Part shown: in pieces, positions 42,380-52,297 of the stretch
Layout of the letters: each line of letters starts with the position of its first letter
Position numbering within the stretch: position 1 is the first letter of the stretch
Assembly (NCBI RefSeq): GCF_003144535.1
Contig: NZ_PHFJ01000002.1
Location: forward strand, 248,001-312,000
From: Proteus penneri
GTDB lineage: Bacteria; Pseudomonadota; Gammaproteobacteria; Enterobacterales; Enterobacteriaceae
DNA length: 64,000 nucleotides
Direction of reading: 5' to 3'
Notes under the pieces: model-generated
What the model was told of the DNA's origin: nothing
The model's database searches: none
The model's input: only the letters and a program-made list of their open reading frames with translations
Translations under genes and position numbers: made by a program

Positions 42380-44125
42380 ATGAATGATATAGACCTATCA
42401 ACGTGGCAAACATTCCGCCGCTTATGGCCGATGATTCGGCTTTTCAAAGCGGGTTTGATCGCTGCAGCAATTGCATTAATCGTCAATGCGGGTGTGGATG
42501 CATTTATGATTTCTTTATTAAAACCACTGCTTGATGAAGGTTTTGGTAAAGCAAGTAATGACGTATTAAAATGGATGCCGATTGCTGTTATTGGACTGAT
42601 AGTTCTGCGTGGTATATCTAACTTTATTTCAAGTTACTGCCTTTCTTGGGTATCTGGGAAAGTGGTAATGAATATGCGTCGCCGACTGTTTTCTCATATT
42701 ATGGGAATGCCGGTGAGTTTTTTTGATCAGCAATCAACAGGAACTTTGCTTTCTCGTATTACATATGATTCAGAGCAAGTTGCTTCTTCATCATCAGGTG
42801 CATTAATTACAGTTGTTCGTGAAGGTGCTTACATTATCGGGCTCTTTGGCTTGATGTTTTACTATAGCTGGCAATTATCTCTGATCCTTATTGTTATCGC
42901 GCCTATCGTAGCAGTTGTTATCCGTTTGGTATCGACTCGTTTTAGAACCATAAGTAAACGAATCCAAAATAGCATGGGGCAAGTGACAACTAGCGCAGAA
43001 CAAATGCTAAAAGGACATAAAGAAGTACTGATTTTTAATGGTCAAGAAGTTGAAAATAAGCGCTTTAATCATGTGAGTAATCATATTCGTCACCAAGGTA
43101 TGCGTATGGTTGTCGCATCGTCAATTTCAGATCCTATTATTCAATTAATTGCTTCTTTTGCATTAGCTTTTGTCCTGTATGCAGCAAGTTTCCCTGACAT
43201 TATGGAAACATTAACAGCGGGTACAATTACTGTTGTCTTTTCCTCAATGGTTGCATTAATGCGCCCGTTGAAATCACTGACTAATGTGAATGCTCAATTC
43301 CAGCGTGGTATGGCTGCTTGTCAAACACTATTTGCTATTCTCGATATGGAGCAAGAAAAAGACACTGGTAAGCTTGAACTGAAAAAACCAACTGGTGATA
43401 TTGAGTTTCGTAATGTAACTTTCCAATATGTCACAAAAGATACGCCAGCACTGAAAAACATATCATTTACTATTCCAGCAGGGAAAACTGTTGCATTAGT
43501 TGGGCGTTCAGGGTCAGGTAAGTCTACGATTGCAAATCTGCTCACTCGTTTTTATGACATTAATGAAGGTGAGATATTGATTAATGGTCATGATATTCGT
43601 GAATACACATTGAAATCTTTACGTAACCAAGTTGCACTGGTTTCTCAAAATGTGCATCTTTTTAATGAAACTGTGGCAAACAATATCGTCTATGCTTGTG
43701 AAGATCAGTATACCCGTGAAGATATTGAAAAAGCGGCGAAAATGGCACATGCGATGGATTTTATCCAAAAAATGGATAAAGGCTTAGATACTGAAATTGG
43801 TGAAAACGGTGTGTTACTTTCAGGTGGACAACGTCAGCGTATTGCAATTGCAAGAGCGTTATTACGAGATTCACCAATTCTTATTCTTGATGAGGCGACA
43901 TCGGCGCTAGATACAGAATCAGAACGAGCTATTCAGTCAGCACTTGATGAATTGCAGAGAAATAGAACCTCTTTAGTCATTGCTCACCGTTTATCAACTA
44001 TTGAAAAAGCGGATGAAATATTAGTTATTGAAGATGGTGAAATTATTGAACGTGGCGCACACCTTGATCTGATTGAGAAAAAAGGTATCTATGCACAACT
44101 TCATAGGATGCAATTTGGCAAATGA
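42380..44125 (+). CDS. msbA: Lipid A flippase MsbA
   Basis: A 581-residue ABC half-transporter (E. coli 582). Six N-terminal helices are followed by an ATPase with Walker A GRSGSGKS, signature LSGGQRQR and Walker [13 protein letters not shown]. The homodimer flips core-lipid A across the inner membrane. I chose ATG 42380 ([16 protein letters not shown]) over an in-frame TTG at 42368, because the E. coli protein begins [17 protein letters not shown]. Its stop overlaps the lpxK start by four bases (ATGA), indicating translational coupling. Confidence 0.97.
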   Translation: MNDIDLSTWQTFRRLWPMIRLFKAGLIAAAIALIVNAGVDAFMISLLKPLLDEGFGKASNDVLKWMPIAVIGLIVLRGISNFISSYCLSWVSGKVVMNMRRRLFSHIMGMPVSFFDQQSTGTLLSRITYDSEQVASSSSGALITVVREGAYIIGLFGLMFYYSWQLSLILIVIAPIVAVVIRLVSTRFRTISKRIQNSMGQVTTSAEQMLKGHKEVLIFNGQEVENKRFNHVSNHIRHQGMRMVVASSISDPIIQLIASFALAFVLYAASFPDIMETLTAGTITVVFSSMVALMRPLKSLTNVNAQFQRGMAACQTLFAILDMEQEKDTGKLELKKPTGDIEFRNVTFQYVTKDTPALKNISFTIPAGKTVALVGRSGSGKSTIANLLTRFYDINEGEILINGHDIREYTLKSLRNQVALVSQNVHLFNETVANNIVYACEDQYTREDIEKAAKMAHAMDFIQKMDKGLDTEIGENGVLLSGGQRQRIAIARALLRDSPILILDEATSALDTESERAIQSALDELQRNRTSLVIAHRLSTIEKADEILVIEDGEIIERGAHLDLIEKKGIYAQLHRMQFGK

Positions 44126-45111
44126 TTGAACGGATTTGGTCTGGTAAATCTTGGCTTTATATCCTATTGCTTCCATTCTCATGGTTGTATGGTGTGATCA
44201 CGCTGTTAAGGCGTTTTGCATATCAGAAAGGGTGGTTAGCATCATGGAAAGCTCCTGTTCCTGTTGTTATTGTTGGTAATTTAACCGCGGGTGGGAATGG
44301 CAAAACACCCATTGTGATATGGCTTGTTGAGCAATTAATACAGCAGGGATTTAAGCCAGGTGTTGTATCTCGTGGTTATGGCGGGAAATCAGACCATTAT
44401 CCATTACTTTTGACATCCAATACATCACCTGCCATGGCAGGTGATGAACCTGTATTGATTCATCATCGAACAGGTGTTCCCGTTGCAGTTGCTCCTAATC
44501 GACGAGATGCAGTAAAAGCGTTATTAGCACAGCATGAACTTGATGTAATTATCACTGATGATGGCTTACAGCATTATGCACTACAGCGTGATTATGAAAT
44601 CGTTGTTATTGATGGTCTGCGTCGGTTTGGCAATGGTTGGTGGTTACCAGCAGGCCCTATGCGAGAGCGTGCAAGACGCTTAAAGTCAGTAGATGCAATT
44701 ATCGTTAATGGTGGGGTAAGTCAAGGTAACGAGATAAGCATGACCCTAGAAGGTGATATTGCTGTGAATCTTAAAACGGGAGAAAAGAAACCAGTTCAGC
44801 AAATTAAAAAGGCTGTTGCTATTGCTGGAATTGGTCACCCACCTCGATTTTTTAACTCTTTAAATGAAAAAGGGGTCGAGTTAATCACAACAAAAGCATT
44901 TAGTGATCATAGTGACTATAGTGCCCAAGAATTACAAGACGTAACACCTAATTTAGAACCTCTTATTATGACAGAAAAGGACGCTGTTAAATGCCAGCAT
45001 TTTGCGCAAGATAATTGGTGGTATTTACCGGTTAGCGCTGAATTAAATAGTCAATCTGTGCTAAAACAAGTCAGTAATTTAATTTACGGCTCGAAAAAAA
45101 CTTGTATCTGA
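44122..45111 (+). CDS. lpxK: Tetraacyldisaccharide 4'-kinase
   Basis: A 329-residue membrane-associated kinase (E. coli 328). The N-terminal helix (about 10-30) is followed by the P-loop-like [13 protein letters not shown] and the family segments SRGYGGKS and [12 protein letters not shown]. It adds the 4'-phosphate in lipid A synthesis. It overlaps msbA by four bases, so lipid A completion and export are made together. Confidence 0.97.
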   Translation: MIERIWSGKSWLYILLLPFSWLYGVITLLRRFAYQKGWLASWKAPVPVVIVGNLTAGGNGKTPIVIWLVEQLIQQGFKPGVVSRGYGGKSDHYPLLLTSNTSPAMAGDEPVLIHHRTGVPVAVAPNRRDAVKALLAQHELDVIITDDGLQHYALQRDYEIVVIDGLRRFGNGWWLPAGPMRERARRLKSVDAIIVNGGVSQGNEISMTLEGDIAVNLKTGEKKPVQQIKKAVAIAGIGHPPRFFNSLNEKGVELITTKAFSDHSDYSAQELQDVTPNLEPLIMTEKDAVKCQHFAQDNWWYLPVSAELNSQSVLKQVSNLIYGSKKTCI

Positions 45112-45626
45112 TCTGAAACAATGATATTTATAGTGGAAATCAGGATAGTGTTACATAAAAGATTACCTACCTATAGTTGCATATCGCTTTTGTCGTAGTT
45201 CAATTTAACTCGTCATTACTTTATCTACTCAAAAGCTTTGTGTAGAGAGTTTGTGGATCTTGGATGTAGGGTTAATATTTTGTGTAGCGAATAGCATCGA
45301 ATTTTATACACAACGAATGATGAAAACCATTTTTGATGGTGACTAATTATCGCTATATTCGATTATCTTTTTTATCAGTGTACAATAAATATCAGCATGT
45401 CATTTTCTTGTCATATTGATACTGTAAATATTTATTGAGTTTTATGATATTTATTAAGCTTAGCTATCACGGTTTTGAACATTTATATTGAATAATAAAA
45501 TGCACTACTTAAATTAATGTGTTCAGAATTTAATTGGGGTTTTATATAAGAAGACATAATAAAAAGTAGGATGCATTAGTATAGAAAAATAAAAACTATA
45601 CGAAGAACAAAAGGAGTTTATCTATC
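45112..45626. other. 515-base gap upstream of the divergent cold-shock gene
   Basis: No gene was seen. E. coli has ycaQ in this position; it is missing here. The length and the absence of other genes allow a long untranslated leader for the downstream cold-shock-domain gene, but no cold-box was identified with certainty. Confidence 0.5.
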
Positions 45627-45842
45627 ATGACATTACAATTAAGAATGGGTCGCGTAAAATGGTTCGACAATAACAAAGGTTATGGTCTTATTGTTGCAAG
45701 AGATATTGAACAAGAAGTTTATGTCAATAAAAAAGCGATTGCCAATACAAAAAACAAAGCATTAACAGAAGGTCAAGACGTTGAATTTTCTGTTATCAGA
45801 ACCGCAGCAGGTTTAGAAGCCGCTGATGTTATCGGGTTTTAA
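45627..45842 (+). CDS. Divergent small cold-shock-domain protein
   Basis: A 71-residue protein: a cold-shock fold beginning GRVKWFDNNKGYGLI. RNP1 is K17-G-Y-G-L-I (canonical KGFGFI) and RNP2 is V31-Y-V-N-K (canonical VFVHF). Two aromatic RNA-stacking positions and the RNP2 His are thus changed. The C-terminal AAGLEAADVIGF keeps the last strand. AAAGGAG is 10 bases upstream. It could bind nucleic acid weakly or differently from CspA or CspD. It replaces ycaQ of the E. coli order. Its own terminator lies at 46078. Confidence 0.8.
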   Translation: MTLQLRMGRVKWFDNNKGYGLIVARDIEQEVYVNKKAIANTKNKALTEGQDVEFSVIRTAAGLEAADVIGF

Positions 45843-46256
45843 ATAAGGCTTAGCCTTGTTAAAGATGTAGATAAAACGGTAGTTTAGCATTGAGATTAAA
45901 TTATCGTTTATACCTATTTTAGGTAGGTAAGCGGAAATAGTTTACCAGCGAGCTGAATAAGTAATATAAAAGAGTTATTTCGTTAATTAGAATGCAATAA
46001 AGATAATAAAAAGGTTAAATTATTATCAATAAAAGCTGAATGTAATTCTTTATTAATGATGTTGCAGACTCAACGATAAAAAGCCACAGTAATGTGGCTT
46101 TTTTGTTGCTTATAGTAAAAGAGAAAATAATAAATTTATTAATAACCAAAATTATTTTCGAATTATCACTAAACGAGTGGTTTTGAGTATTAACGCTGAT
46201 CATTCCTTATGATATCCTTTTGCCCTATAAAATGATTAACCCTTGAGAGGGACAAA
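45843..46256. other. 414-base gap between the cold-shock gene and ycaR
   Basis: Contains a small hairpin AAGGC/GCCTT just after the cold-shock gene (45844-45857), the terminator at 46078, and presumably the ycaR-kdsB promoter. A 62-codon minus-strand frame here crosses the terminator and is not believed. Confidence 0.5.
46078..46104. terminator. Bidirectional terminator
   Basis: Stem AAAAAGCCAC / GTGGCTTTTT with a 6-nt loop and flanking A and T tracts on both sides. Confidence 0.85.
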
Positions 46257-46436
46257 ATGGATCACCGCTTACTCGAAATTATTGCTTGTCCAGTTTGCCA
46301 CGGCAAACTTATCTTTGATAAAGAAAATTCAGAGCTTATCTGCAAAATTGATCATTTAGCTTATCCTGTTCGTGACAATATCCCCGTTCTTCTGGAGAAT
46401 GAAGCAAGAGAATTGTCACTAGAAGAGGAAAAGTAA
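46257..46436 (+). CDS. ycaR: YcaR, Trm112-like small zinc-ribbon-type protein (UPF0434)
   Basis: A 59-residue protein found by direct reading (too short for a 60-residue cut-off). It begins [18 protein letters not shown] and contains [21 protein letters not shown], matching E. coli YcaR (60 residues). It has CPVC but a single downstream Cys, so the zinc site is incomplete, as usual in this family. GAGAGGG precedes the ATG. Its stop is four bases from the kdsB start. Function unknown. Confidence 0.93.
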   Translation: MDHRLLEIIACPVCHGKLIFDKENSELICKIDHLAYPVRDNIPVLLENEARELSLEEEK

Positions 46437-46440
46437 TTTC

Positions 46441-47202
46441 ATGTTCACGGTCATTATCCCTGGTCGATATGCATCGACTCGTTTACCGGGTAAACCCCTT
46501 GCGGATATTCATGGCAAACCTATGATTGTTCGTGTAATGGAACAAGCTATGCGCTCTGGTGCAAACCGTGTCATTGTTGCAACTGATAATTTAGATGTTG
46601 TTGCAGCAGTTGAAAAAGCGGGCGGGGAAGCGTGTATGACTCGCGAAGATCACCATTCAGGTACAGAACGTTTAGCCGAAGTCATTGAAAAGTATCAATT
46701 TGCAGATGATGAGATAATCGTTAACGTACAAGGTGATGAGCCTCTTATTCCACCCGCTATTATTACTCAAGTTGCTGAAAATTTAGCAAGTTGTGGTGTA
46801 GGAATGGCAACATTAGCGGTGCCTATTGTTGACTCAAAAGAAGCTTTTAACCCTAATGCGGTGAAAGTCGTGATGGATGCAAAAGGTTTCGCACTTTATT
46901 TTTCTCGTGCAACCATTCCTTGGGAAAGAGACCGTTTTAATTTATCACATGATGAAATTGGTGAGCATTATCTACGTCATATTGGTATTTATGCTTATCG
47001 TGCAGGCTTTATACGTCGATATATTACTTGGGAACCAAGCCCATTAGAATCTATTGAAATGTTAGAGCAACTGCGTGTGTTGTGGTATGGCGAAAAAATC
47101 CATGTTGCAAAAGCATTAGAAGTTCCAGGTGTAGGTGTTGATACACAAGATGATCTGATTGCAGCAAGAGCTGCTTATCGTGCACTGAACCAAGAGTTCT
47201 AA
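46441..47202 (+). CDS. kdsB: CMP-KDO synthetase (3-deoxy-manno-octulosonate cytidylyltransferase)
   Basis: A 253-residue nucleotidyltransferase (E. coli 248). The N-terminal signature is [18 protein letters not shown], followed by [12 protein letters not shown] with the metal-binding Asp. It activates KDO for the lipopolysaccharide inner core. It is translated with ycaR (four-base gap), and GAGGAA inside the end of ycaR serves as the ribosome-binding site. Confidence 0.97.
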   Translation: MFTVIIPGRYASTRLPGKPLADIHGKPMIVRVMEQAMRSGANRVIVATDNLDVVAAVEKAGGEACMTREDHHSGTERLAEVIEKYQFADDEIIVNVQGDEPLIPPAIITQVAENLASCGVGMATLAVPIVDSKEAFNPNAVKVVMDAKGFALYFSRATIPWERDRFNLSHDEIGEHYLRHIGIYAYRAGFIRRYITWEPSPLESIEMLEQLRVLWYGEKIHVAKALEVPGVGVDTQDDLIAARAAYRALNQEF

Positions 47203-47746
47203 TTATTATATTAAAATCTCAAATATCTAGCGGCACTTATTTTATTAAGTGTCGTTTTTATATTTTTTTAAAATTAATTTAACTACTTAATATTATTGAA
47301 TTAATTATCGTTTAATTAGATTTATAATTGTAATAATTGATGTTATTTCACCATTTGGTAACAGATATCTTCCTCTTTTACTCCTGAATTCGCAGTTTCA
47401 AAATATTGATGATTTGAGTCTCAGTAAAAAGAATTTTTCATCAGAGTAGCAAAATCTCAATTTATGTAACGGGTTAAAATGGTTGAATAAAAAACTAAGA
47501 TATTTAAGAACGACGGAGAAATATAATAAATTATCGGAATATTCTTTGTAAATAATACTATGTTTTTTTTAATCAACCTATTGAATATTCGATCTAATAA
47601 TCAATTATATAATTTAATTACTGCTATACTTTTTTAATAATAAAAATACTTAATTATGATGCTAATTTGGGGAAGTAGTAAGAATATTATCTATACTAAA
47701 TAATTATCAAGTTTTAAGTATAAAATTATTAAAGGAGTTTGAAAAT
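47203..47746. other. 544-base AT-rich gap before the cupin-mqo pair
   Basis: After the kdsB terminator there are about 480 bases with no frame. It marks the start of an accessory patch and should contain the cupin-mqo promoter. No recognised operator. Confidence 0.5.
47231..47262 (+). terminator. Terminator after kdsB
   Basis: Stem CGGCACTTA / TAAGTGTCG with one G-U pair, then TTTTTATATTTTTT. Confidence 0.85.
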
Positions 47747-48142
47747 ATGATCCGTTGTGTTCGTTTATGGACTGGAGAAGATGGCAATTCGTTATTTGAA
47801 GAAGGTGTCATTGAATTTAAAGATAGCTCACAAGGCGATAGAGAAAGTTTACCTATCAATGTTTCAGAATTATCGTTTAGGGAAACAACTTCCGGAGGTT
47901 CTTATGATTGGCATCAGGACCCCGTTCCTCGCTATGTTATTACACTATCTGGTACATTAGAATTTGAAGTAAAAGATGGTTCAACCTTCATTATTAGGCC
48001 AGGTGATGTGTTATTAGCGCAAGATAATAGTGGCACTGGCCATAAATGGCGCCTTTTAGATAATGAGCCTTGGCGTCGTGCTTATGTTGTCTATAAAGAA
48101 GACGCAGGATTATGTTTTAAACCTAATAAAACAACCAACTAA
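47747..48142 (+). CDS. Cupin-domain protein
   Basis: A 131-residue single-domain cupin. The first motif is around YDWHQDPVPRYVITLSGTLEFEV (His56, Gly69). The second is RPGDVLLAQDNSGTGHKW (His99). The metal set looks incomplete, since the usual HxH is H-x-D. It could be a metal-dependent enzyme or a small-molecule sensor. AAGGAG lies 8 bases before the ATG. It ends 12 bases before the mqo ATG, so the two form an operon. Exact function unknown. Confidence 0.75.
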   Translation: MIRCVRLWTGEDGNSLFEEGVIEFKDSSQGDRESLPINVSELSFRETTSGGSYDWHQDPVPRYVITLSGTLEFEVKDGSTFIIRPGDVLLAQDNSGTGHKWRLLDNEPWRRAYVVYKEDAGLCFKPNKTTN

Positions 48143-48154
48143 TTGGGAGTTGTT

Positions 48155-49651
48155 ATGAATAAACCTATTAGTGAGCAGGTTGATATCGCATTAATTGGCG
48201 CTGGTATCATGAGTGCGACGCTCGGTACATTACTTAAAGAGCTTGAACCGAATTTAAAAATCGCTATGTTCGAAAGATTAAATGATTGTGGTCAAGAGAG
48301 CTCTAATTCTTGGAACAATGCGGGGACAGGGCATGCTGCTAACTGTGAATTAAATTATACGCCACCAAATTCAGATGGAACTGTTAATATTAGTAAAGCA
48401 TTAGAAGTTAACACAGAATTCGATCTATCTCGTCAATTATGGTCTTATTTAGTCACAAAAGGCAAAATTACTGATCCTCGAGATTTTATTCATGCTTGCC
48501 CACATATGAGTTTTGTTTGGGGGGCTGATAACGTTAAATTTCTTCATCAACGTTATCGCCAAATGTCTGCTAATCACTGTTATGAAAATATGGAATACAG
48601 TGAAGATAAAAAACAAATTGAAGATTGGGCGCCATTAATAATGGAAGGGCGTGATCCGAATCAACAACTTGCCGTCACCCGCGTGACGACAGGTACAGAT
48701 GTCGACTATGGCGCATTAACACATCTCTTAGTTAAGCAACTTTCCCTACAAAACAATTTTGAGTTGCACTATAAGCATGATGTTATCGATATAAAAAGGA
48801 ATAATTCGGGTGGTTGGAATATTGAAGTCAAAGATCTTACCACTCATGATAAATATATTATTTCAGCAAAATATGTATTTGTTGGTGCGGGGGGACGCGC
48901 TATCGATTTGTTGCAAAAATCAGGTATTCCAGAAGGTAAAGGCTATGGTGGATTCCCTGTTAGTGGTATTTGGTTGCGCTGTGATGAAGATAAAATCTGT
49001 AGTCGTCATCATGCTAAAGTTTATGGGAAAGCAGATGTAGGCTCACCACCAATGTCTGTGCCACATCTTGATACTCGTATTATTGCGGGTAAACGCTCTC
49101 TACTCTTTGGCCCTTATGCTGGATTTTCGAGTAAGTTTTTAAAACAGGGGTCTTATTTAGATTTATTTGAATCAATCCGACCAAGTAATATAGAACCGAT
49201 GCTTGATGTAGCAAAAGATAATTGGTCATTGACTGAATATTTAATTGGTCAAGTATTACAAACTTCGGCACATCAATTTGAAATGCTCAAACAGTTCTAT
49301 CCTCAGGCACAGCATGAAGATTGGCAAGAGGCTGTAGCTGGACAGCGTGTTCAGATTATTAAACCTGAAGCTAAGCATCATGGTGTATTAGAGTTTGGTA
49401 CTGAGTTAATTAGCAGCGCAGATAAATCATTTTCAGTATTATTAGGCGCATCACCAGGTGCTTCTACAGCGGCATTTATTGCTATCAATATTATTAAGTC
49501 TTGTTTTAAAGAGCAGCTTGAAAATGATGGTTGGGAAGAACGTCTTAAAACGATTATTCCAACTTACGGTATTGATCTCAAAATAGATGCGGATGCTTGT
49601 CGTAATATACGTGAATCAACAGCTAAAATATTAAAATTAGATACACCTTAG
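48155..49651 (+). CDS. mqo: Malate:quinone oxidoreductase
   Basis: A 498-residue FAD-dependent peripheral membrane enzyme (E. coli Mqo 548). The N-terminal FAD motif is VDIALIGAGIMSATLG. It then has ERLNDCGQESSNSWNNAGTGHAANCELNYTP, the Mqo hallmark. VTTGTDVDYGALT, YGGFPVSGIWLRC and LLGASPGASTAAF also match. It oxidises malate to oxaloacetate and passes electrons to quinone, bypassing NAD-dependent Mdh. ATG 48155 follows GGGAG; an upstream TTG at 48143 is not needed. It is about 50 residues shorter than E. coli Mqo, closer to the shorter Mqo forms. It is co-transcribed with the cupin gene. Confidence 0.93.
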   Translation: MNKPISEQVDIALIGAGIMSATLGTLLKELEPNLKIAMFERLNDCGQESSNSWNNAGTGHAANCELNYTPPNSDGTVNISKALEVNTEFDLSRQLWSYLVTKGKITDPRDFIHACPHMSFVWGADNVKFLHQRYRQMSANHCYENMEYSEDKKQIEDWAPLIMEGRDPNQQLAVTRVTTGTDVDYGALTHLLVKQLSLQNNFELHYKHDVIDIKRNNSGGWNIEVKDLTTHDKYIISAKYVFVGAGGRAIDLLQKSGIPEGKGYGGFPVSGIWLRCDEDKICSRHHAKVYGKADVGSPPMSVPHLDTRIIAGKRSLLFGPYAGFSSKFLKQGSYLDLFESIRPSNIEPMLDVAKDNWSLTEYLIGQVLQTSAHQFEMLKQFYPQAQHEDWQEAVAGQRVQIIKPEAKHHGVLEFGTELISSADKSFSVLLGASPGASTAAFIAINIIKSCFKEQLENDGWEERLKTIIPTYGIDLKIDADACRNIRESTAKILKLDTP

Positions 49652-49671
49652 TTATAGTATTTATAAAAATA

Positions 49672-49705
49672 AACAGCCCAGTAGTATAGGGCTGTTTTAT
49701 TTTTT
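49672..49705 (+). terminator. Terminator after mqo
   Basis: Stem AACAGCCC / GGGCTGTT with a 9-nt loop, then TTATTTTTT. It lies between convergent genes. Confidence 0.85.
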
Positions 49706-49758
49706 ATCCGTATTGTTAGTATAAATAATATGTTTTCAAGTAAGTGTACCTAGGAAAT

Positions 49759-50682
49759 TTACATCATTTCTACAATAGCAATACCGCCAATAATAGAAAA
49801 TAATGAACATAATGTACTTAATAATACAGTTCCTGTTGCCATATCTGTATAAGTTTTATATGAAATGGCTAAAGCTGGCACTGCTGTTGCAGTAGGTAAT
49901 ACGCCAATTAAAAATACCGCTTTTAATAATTCAGTTTCTAACCCAAGAGCAAACCCAACACCTAAAATTAACGCACCCTGCACAATATTTTTTATTATCA
50001 CATTAAAGATAATTTCAGTATTAACTTTAAGCTTAATACCTGAAATTAACAAACCTAAGAAAAATAAAGCAACTCCACCGGAAGTTTTCCCTATTTCATT
50101 GACTGAATTTTGCAAGATCTCTGGGAGTTTAATACCGAGAATAGCTAGAATAGCGCCAAAAATAGGCAGAAAAACTAATGGCTGGGAGATGGCATTAAGC
50201 AATGATTGAAAGATCCCTTTTCCTTGCTTGGTGCCACTGATAATCATCATGGTAAAAGGTAGGATAATGATAGTGTAAATCAAATTACCAATCACCATTG
50301 CAATTAAACCTGATGAACCGACCGTAGCCAGTAATACAGGTGGTCCACAATATGCCATATCTGGGAATGAGGCGGACAAAGCTTGCATGGCTGAATTCTT
50401 TTTATCGTGTTTAAAAAAGAATTTGCCGCCTAAAAAACCAATAAGATAAGAAATAAGTAGTCCTAATGCGAGGGCTAATAGATAATCTATGTTATAGAAA
50501 ATAGATGGAGAGGCTTGTGTTGCTGCTAGAAATAGTGCGAATGGTAGTGCTATTTTAACGACAAAATCAGCAAAGGCTTGTGAATATTCTCTTTTTATAA
50601 ATCCATATTTACCTGAGAGCCATCCAACTAAAAGTCCTAATATAATTGGCCCCAGTGCTGATAAAATAGTTTGTAGTAACAT
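49759..50682 (-). CDS. AEC-family carrier (auxin efflux carrier/malate permease type)
   Basis: A 307-residue membrane protein with about ten helices in two five-helix halves. It begins MLLQTILSALGPIILGLLVGWLSGKYGF, as AEC/MleP proteins do. Mid-protein SASFPDMAYCGPPVLLATVGSSGL and C-terminal GVLPTATAVPALAISYKTY carry the crossover-type conserved Pro/Ala/Gly segments. Bacterial members often carry malate, malonate or other dicarboxylates. AGAGG precedes the ATG. It is convergent to cupin-mqo, which suggests but does not prove malate as substrate. Confidence 0.78.
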   Translation of the reverse strand: MLLQTILSALGPIILGLLVGWLSGKYGFIKREYSQAFADFVVKIALPFALFLAATQASPSIFYNIDYLLALALGLLISYLIGFLGGKFFFKHDKKNSAMQALSASFPDMAYCGPPVLLATVGSSGLIAMVIGNLIYTIIILPFTMMIISGTKQGKGIFQSLLNAISQPLVFLPIFGAILAILGIKLPEILQNSVNEIGKTSGGVALFFLGLLISGIKLKVNTEIIFNVIIKNIVQGALILGVGFALGLETELLKAVFLIGVLPTATAVPALAISYKTYTDMATGTVLLSTLCSLFSIIGGIAIVEMM

Positions 50683-51088
50683 GTTACCTCTGATTGCTTA
50701 ATATAGGTACTTTTACTTTATTCAAATATATATAACTAATAAGTAGTTATGTTTTATATGAATAAAGAAAATCTGTATAATTACCTAGTAATTAAAATCA
50801 AGTGATTTTAATTATCGAAGATATTTGAAATTATTCAAGAAATAAATAGCAATGTTATTTCACTGTACTAAAAAAACACTTTATTTAGCAAGTAGTACTT
50901 AGGAGAATATATTTAATGATATATAACATTGTTTCTAATGAGTTACCTATATACTTAACCGTAACATAACTATAACTTTGTGATAGAATATAACGTATAT
51001 TAATAATAGAGATATATTGAGTATTCAATGAATTGGATATTGAGGGGAAACTGAACCTCTATTATTGAGGTTCAGTATAGAGACTAGA
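50683..51088. other. 406-base AT-rich gap between the AEC gene and elyC
   Basis: Holds the AEC promoter region and the elyC terminator-like hairpin. Nothing else recognised. Confidence 0.5.
51051..51075 (-). terminator. Hairpin after elyC
   Basis: Perfect 9-bp stem CTGAACCTC / GAGGTTCAG with a 7-nt loop, 14 bases past the elyC stop. The T-tract on the minus strand is short (TTTCC). Confidence 0.55.
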
Positions 51089-51922
51089 TCAGTTATCTGA
51101 ATTCATTTTATCTGATGAAGAATGAGCATTTTCTGGTATTTCTATAGGTTGCCCTGTGGATTTTACTGATTGCCAAATTGATCCCAAAAATTCATACCAT
51201 GCACGTTCACTGTGTTGAAAATAAGTGGCAGAGGGAAAATATTTCTCCCAAGGATGTAATGGTGAAGTAATAGCCAATTGGTTAGCTGGTGCAACGATGG
51301 GATTCATTCTTCGTGCTAAAAAGAAACGTTCAGCACGCGCTAAATGGTTGGCAGAAGTGACAAGTAAAAAAGGTTGTTTACCAATTAGCTTATCAACTTC
51401 ATAGGCTTCTTCTTCAGTATCTTTCGGTGTTGATAGTGCAATAGTTTTATTCGCAGGCACACCTAAAGATTGTGCCACTTGTGCGGCAACTTCTGCACTA
51501 CTTATCTGATTAACACCTGCGCCACCTGTAAAAATCAGTGTTGCATTAGGATTGCGATAATAAAGCCGAACACCTTCTGCAACACGAAATAAGCTATTAT
51601 TGAGAAGGTTAGCGCTAGGTGCCCATTCCGGGTTATAAGTAAATCCACCACCTAAAACAACAATGTAGTTCACATCTTGTTGCGAATTTTCTCGTAATTC
51701 ATAGCGAGCTTGATACTCTTTTTCACTTGGCATCAATAGTGTATCGGCAACAGGTTGTATGCCTAAAAGAGTTAACAGAACAAGCACAACAGTGAGTAGG
51801 CTTTTTCCTGTTTTTTGCCAACGAGTAAACCAAAGTAGTGCTAATGCAAAAAAGGCGATTAATAAGAGCAAAGGCAAGGGCATCAGAAAGCCCGCAACAT
51901 ATTTTTTGAGCAAGAACAGCAT
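51089..51922 (-). CDS. elyC: ElyC, envelope biogenesis factor (DUF218)
   Basis: A 277-residue protein (E. coli ElyC/YcbC 259). Two N-terminal membrane helices (about 8-55) precede a periplasmic DUF218 domain containing NYIVVLGGGF, TLIFTGGAGVNQISSAEVAA and SANHLARAERFFL. In E. coli it is needed for peptidoglycan and enterobacterial common antigen balance. The C terminus (about 20 extra residues, Ser/Asn-rich) is longer than usual. AGGATGATTT precedes ATG 51922. Confidence 0.92.
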   Translation of the reverse strand: MLFLLKKYVAGFLMPLPLLLLIAFFALALLWFTRWQKTGKSLLTVVLVLLTLLGIQPVADTLLMPSEKEYQARYELRENSQQDVNYIVVLGGGFTYNPEWAPSANLLNNSLFRVAEGVRLYYRNPNATLIFTGGAGVNQISSAEVAAQVAQSLGVPANKTIALSTPKDTEEEAYEVDKLIGKQPFLLVTSANHLARAERFFLARRMNPIVAPANQLAITSPLHPWEKYFPSATYFQHSERAWYEFLGSIWQSVKSTGQPIEIPENAHSSSDKMNSDN

Positions 51923-52297
51923 AAATCATCCTAGATTGAGTGAAATATATGCAATTGATAGCGAAAGCTTAGTGAAAACTAGGGGAATTCCAAGACGTTG
52001 TGTCAAAATAGCTAACACAACAACGTTTTACTAAGTTTTCATCAATAGAAATAAAGAATCATTTAATTATTTATAAAACGATAAACGTTTGAACGTTAAT
52101 TTTTTCATTAATAAGCGTTATATTTATACTTCGCTTTGCGAATAGTCTGATTCATGACTTATTTCTTTAGAGAAAACAGTCAGTATCATAGAACACTGGT
52201 AAAATTGTCGTCTTTATTTATGTACAGTGTCTCATATTTTTGAATTTATCAGAACGCAAAGAGCGCAAGTAGTAAGTTGTTATCATGAGGCGTTTTA
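51923..52297. other. 375-base divergent region between elyC and cmoM-mukFEB
   Basis: Must hold both promoters. It contains an imperfect nested inverted repeat: CTTAGT-G-AAAAC (51968-51979) against GTTTT-ACTAAG (52025-52035). Inside it, GTTGTGT (51997-52003) pairs with ACACAAC (52015-52021). Function unknown. Confidence 0.5.

Noticed and set aside
46015-46203. 62-codon minus-strand frame with hydrophobic residues
   Set aside because: It crosses a strong bidirectional terminator and is simply AT-rich sequence read as Ile/Leu/Asn/Lys.
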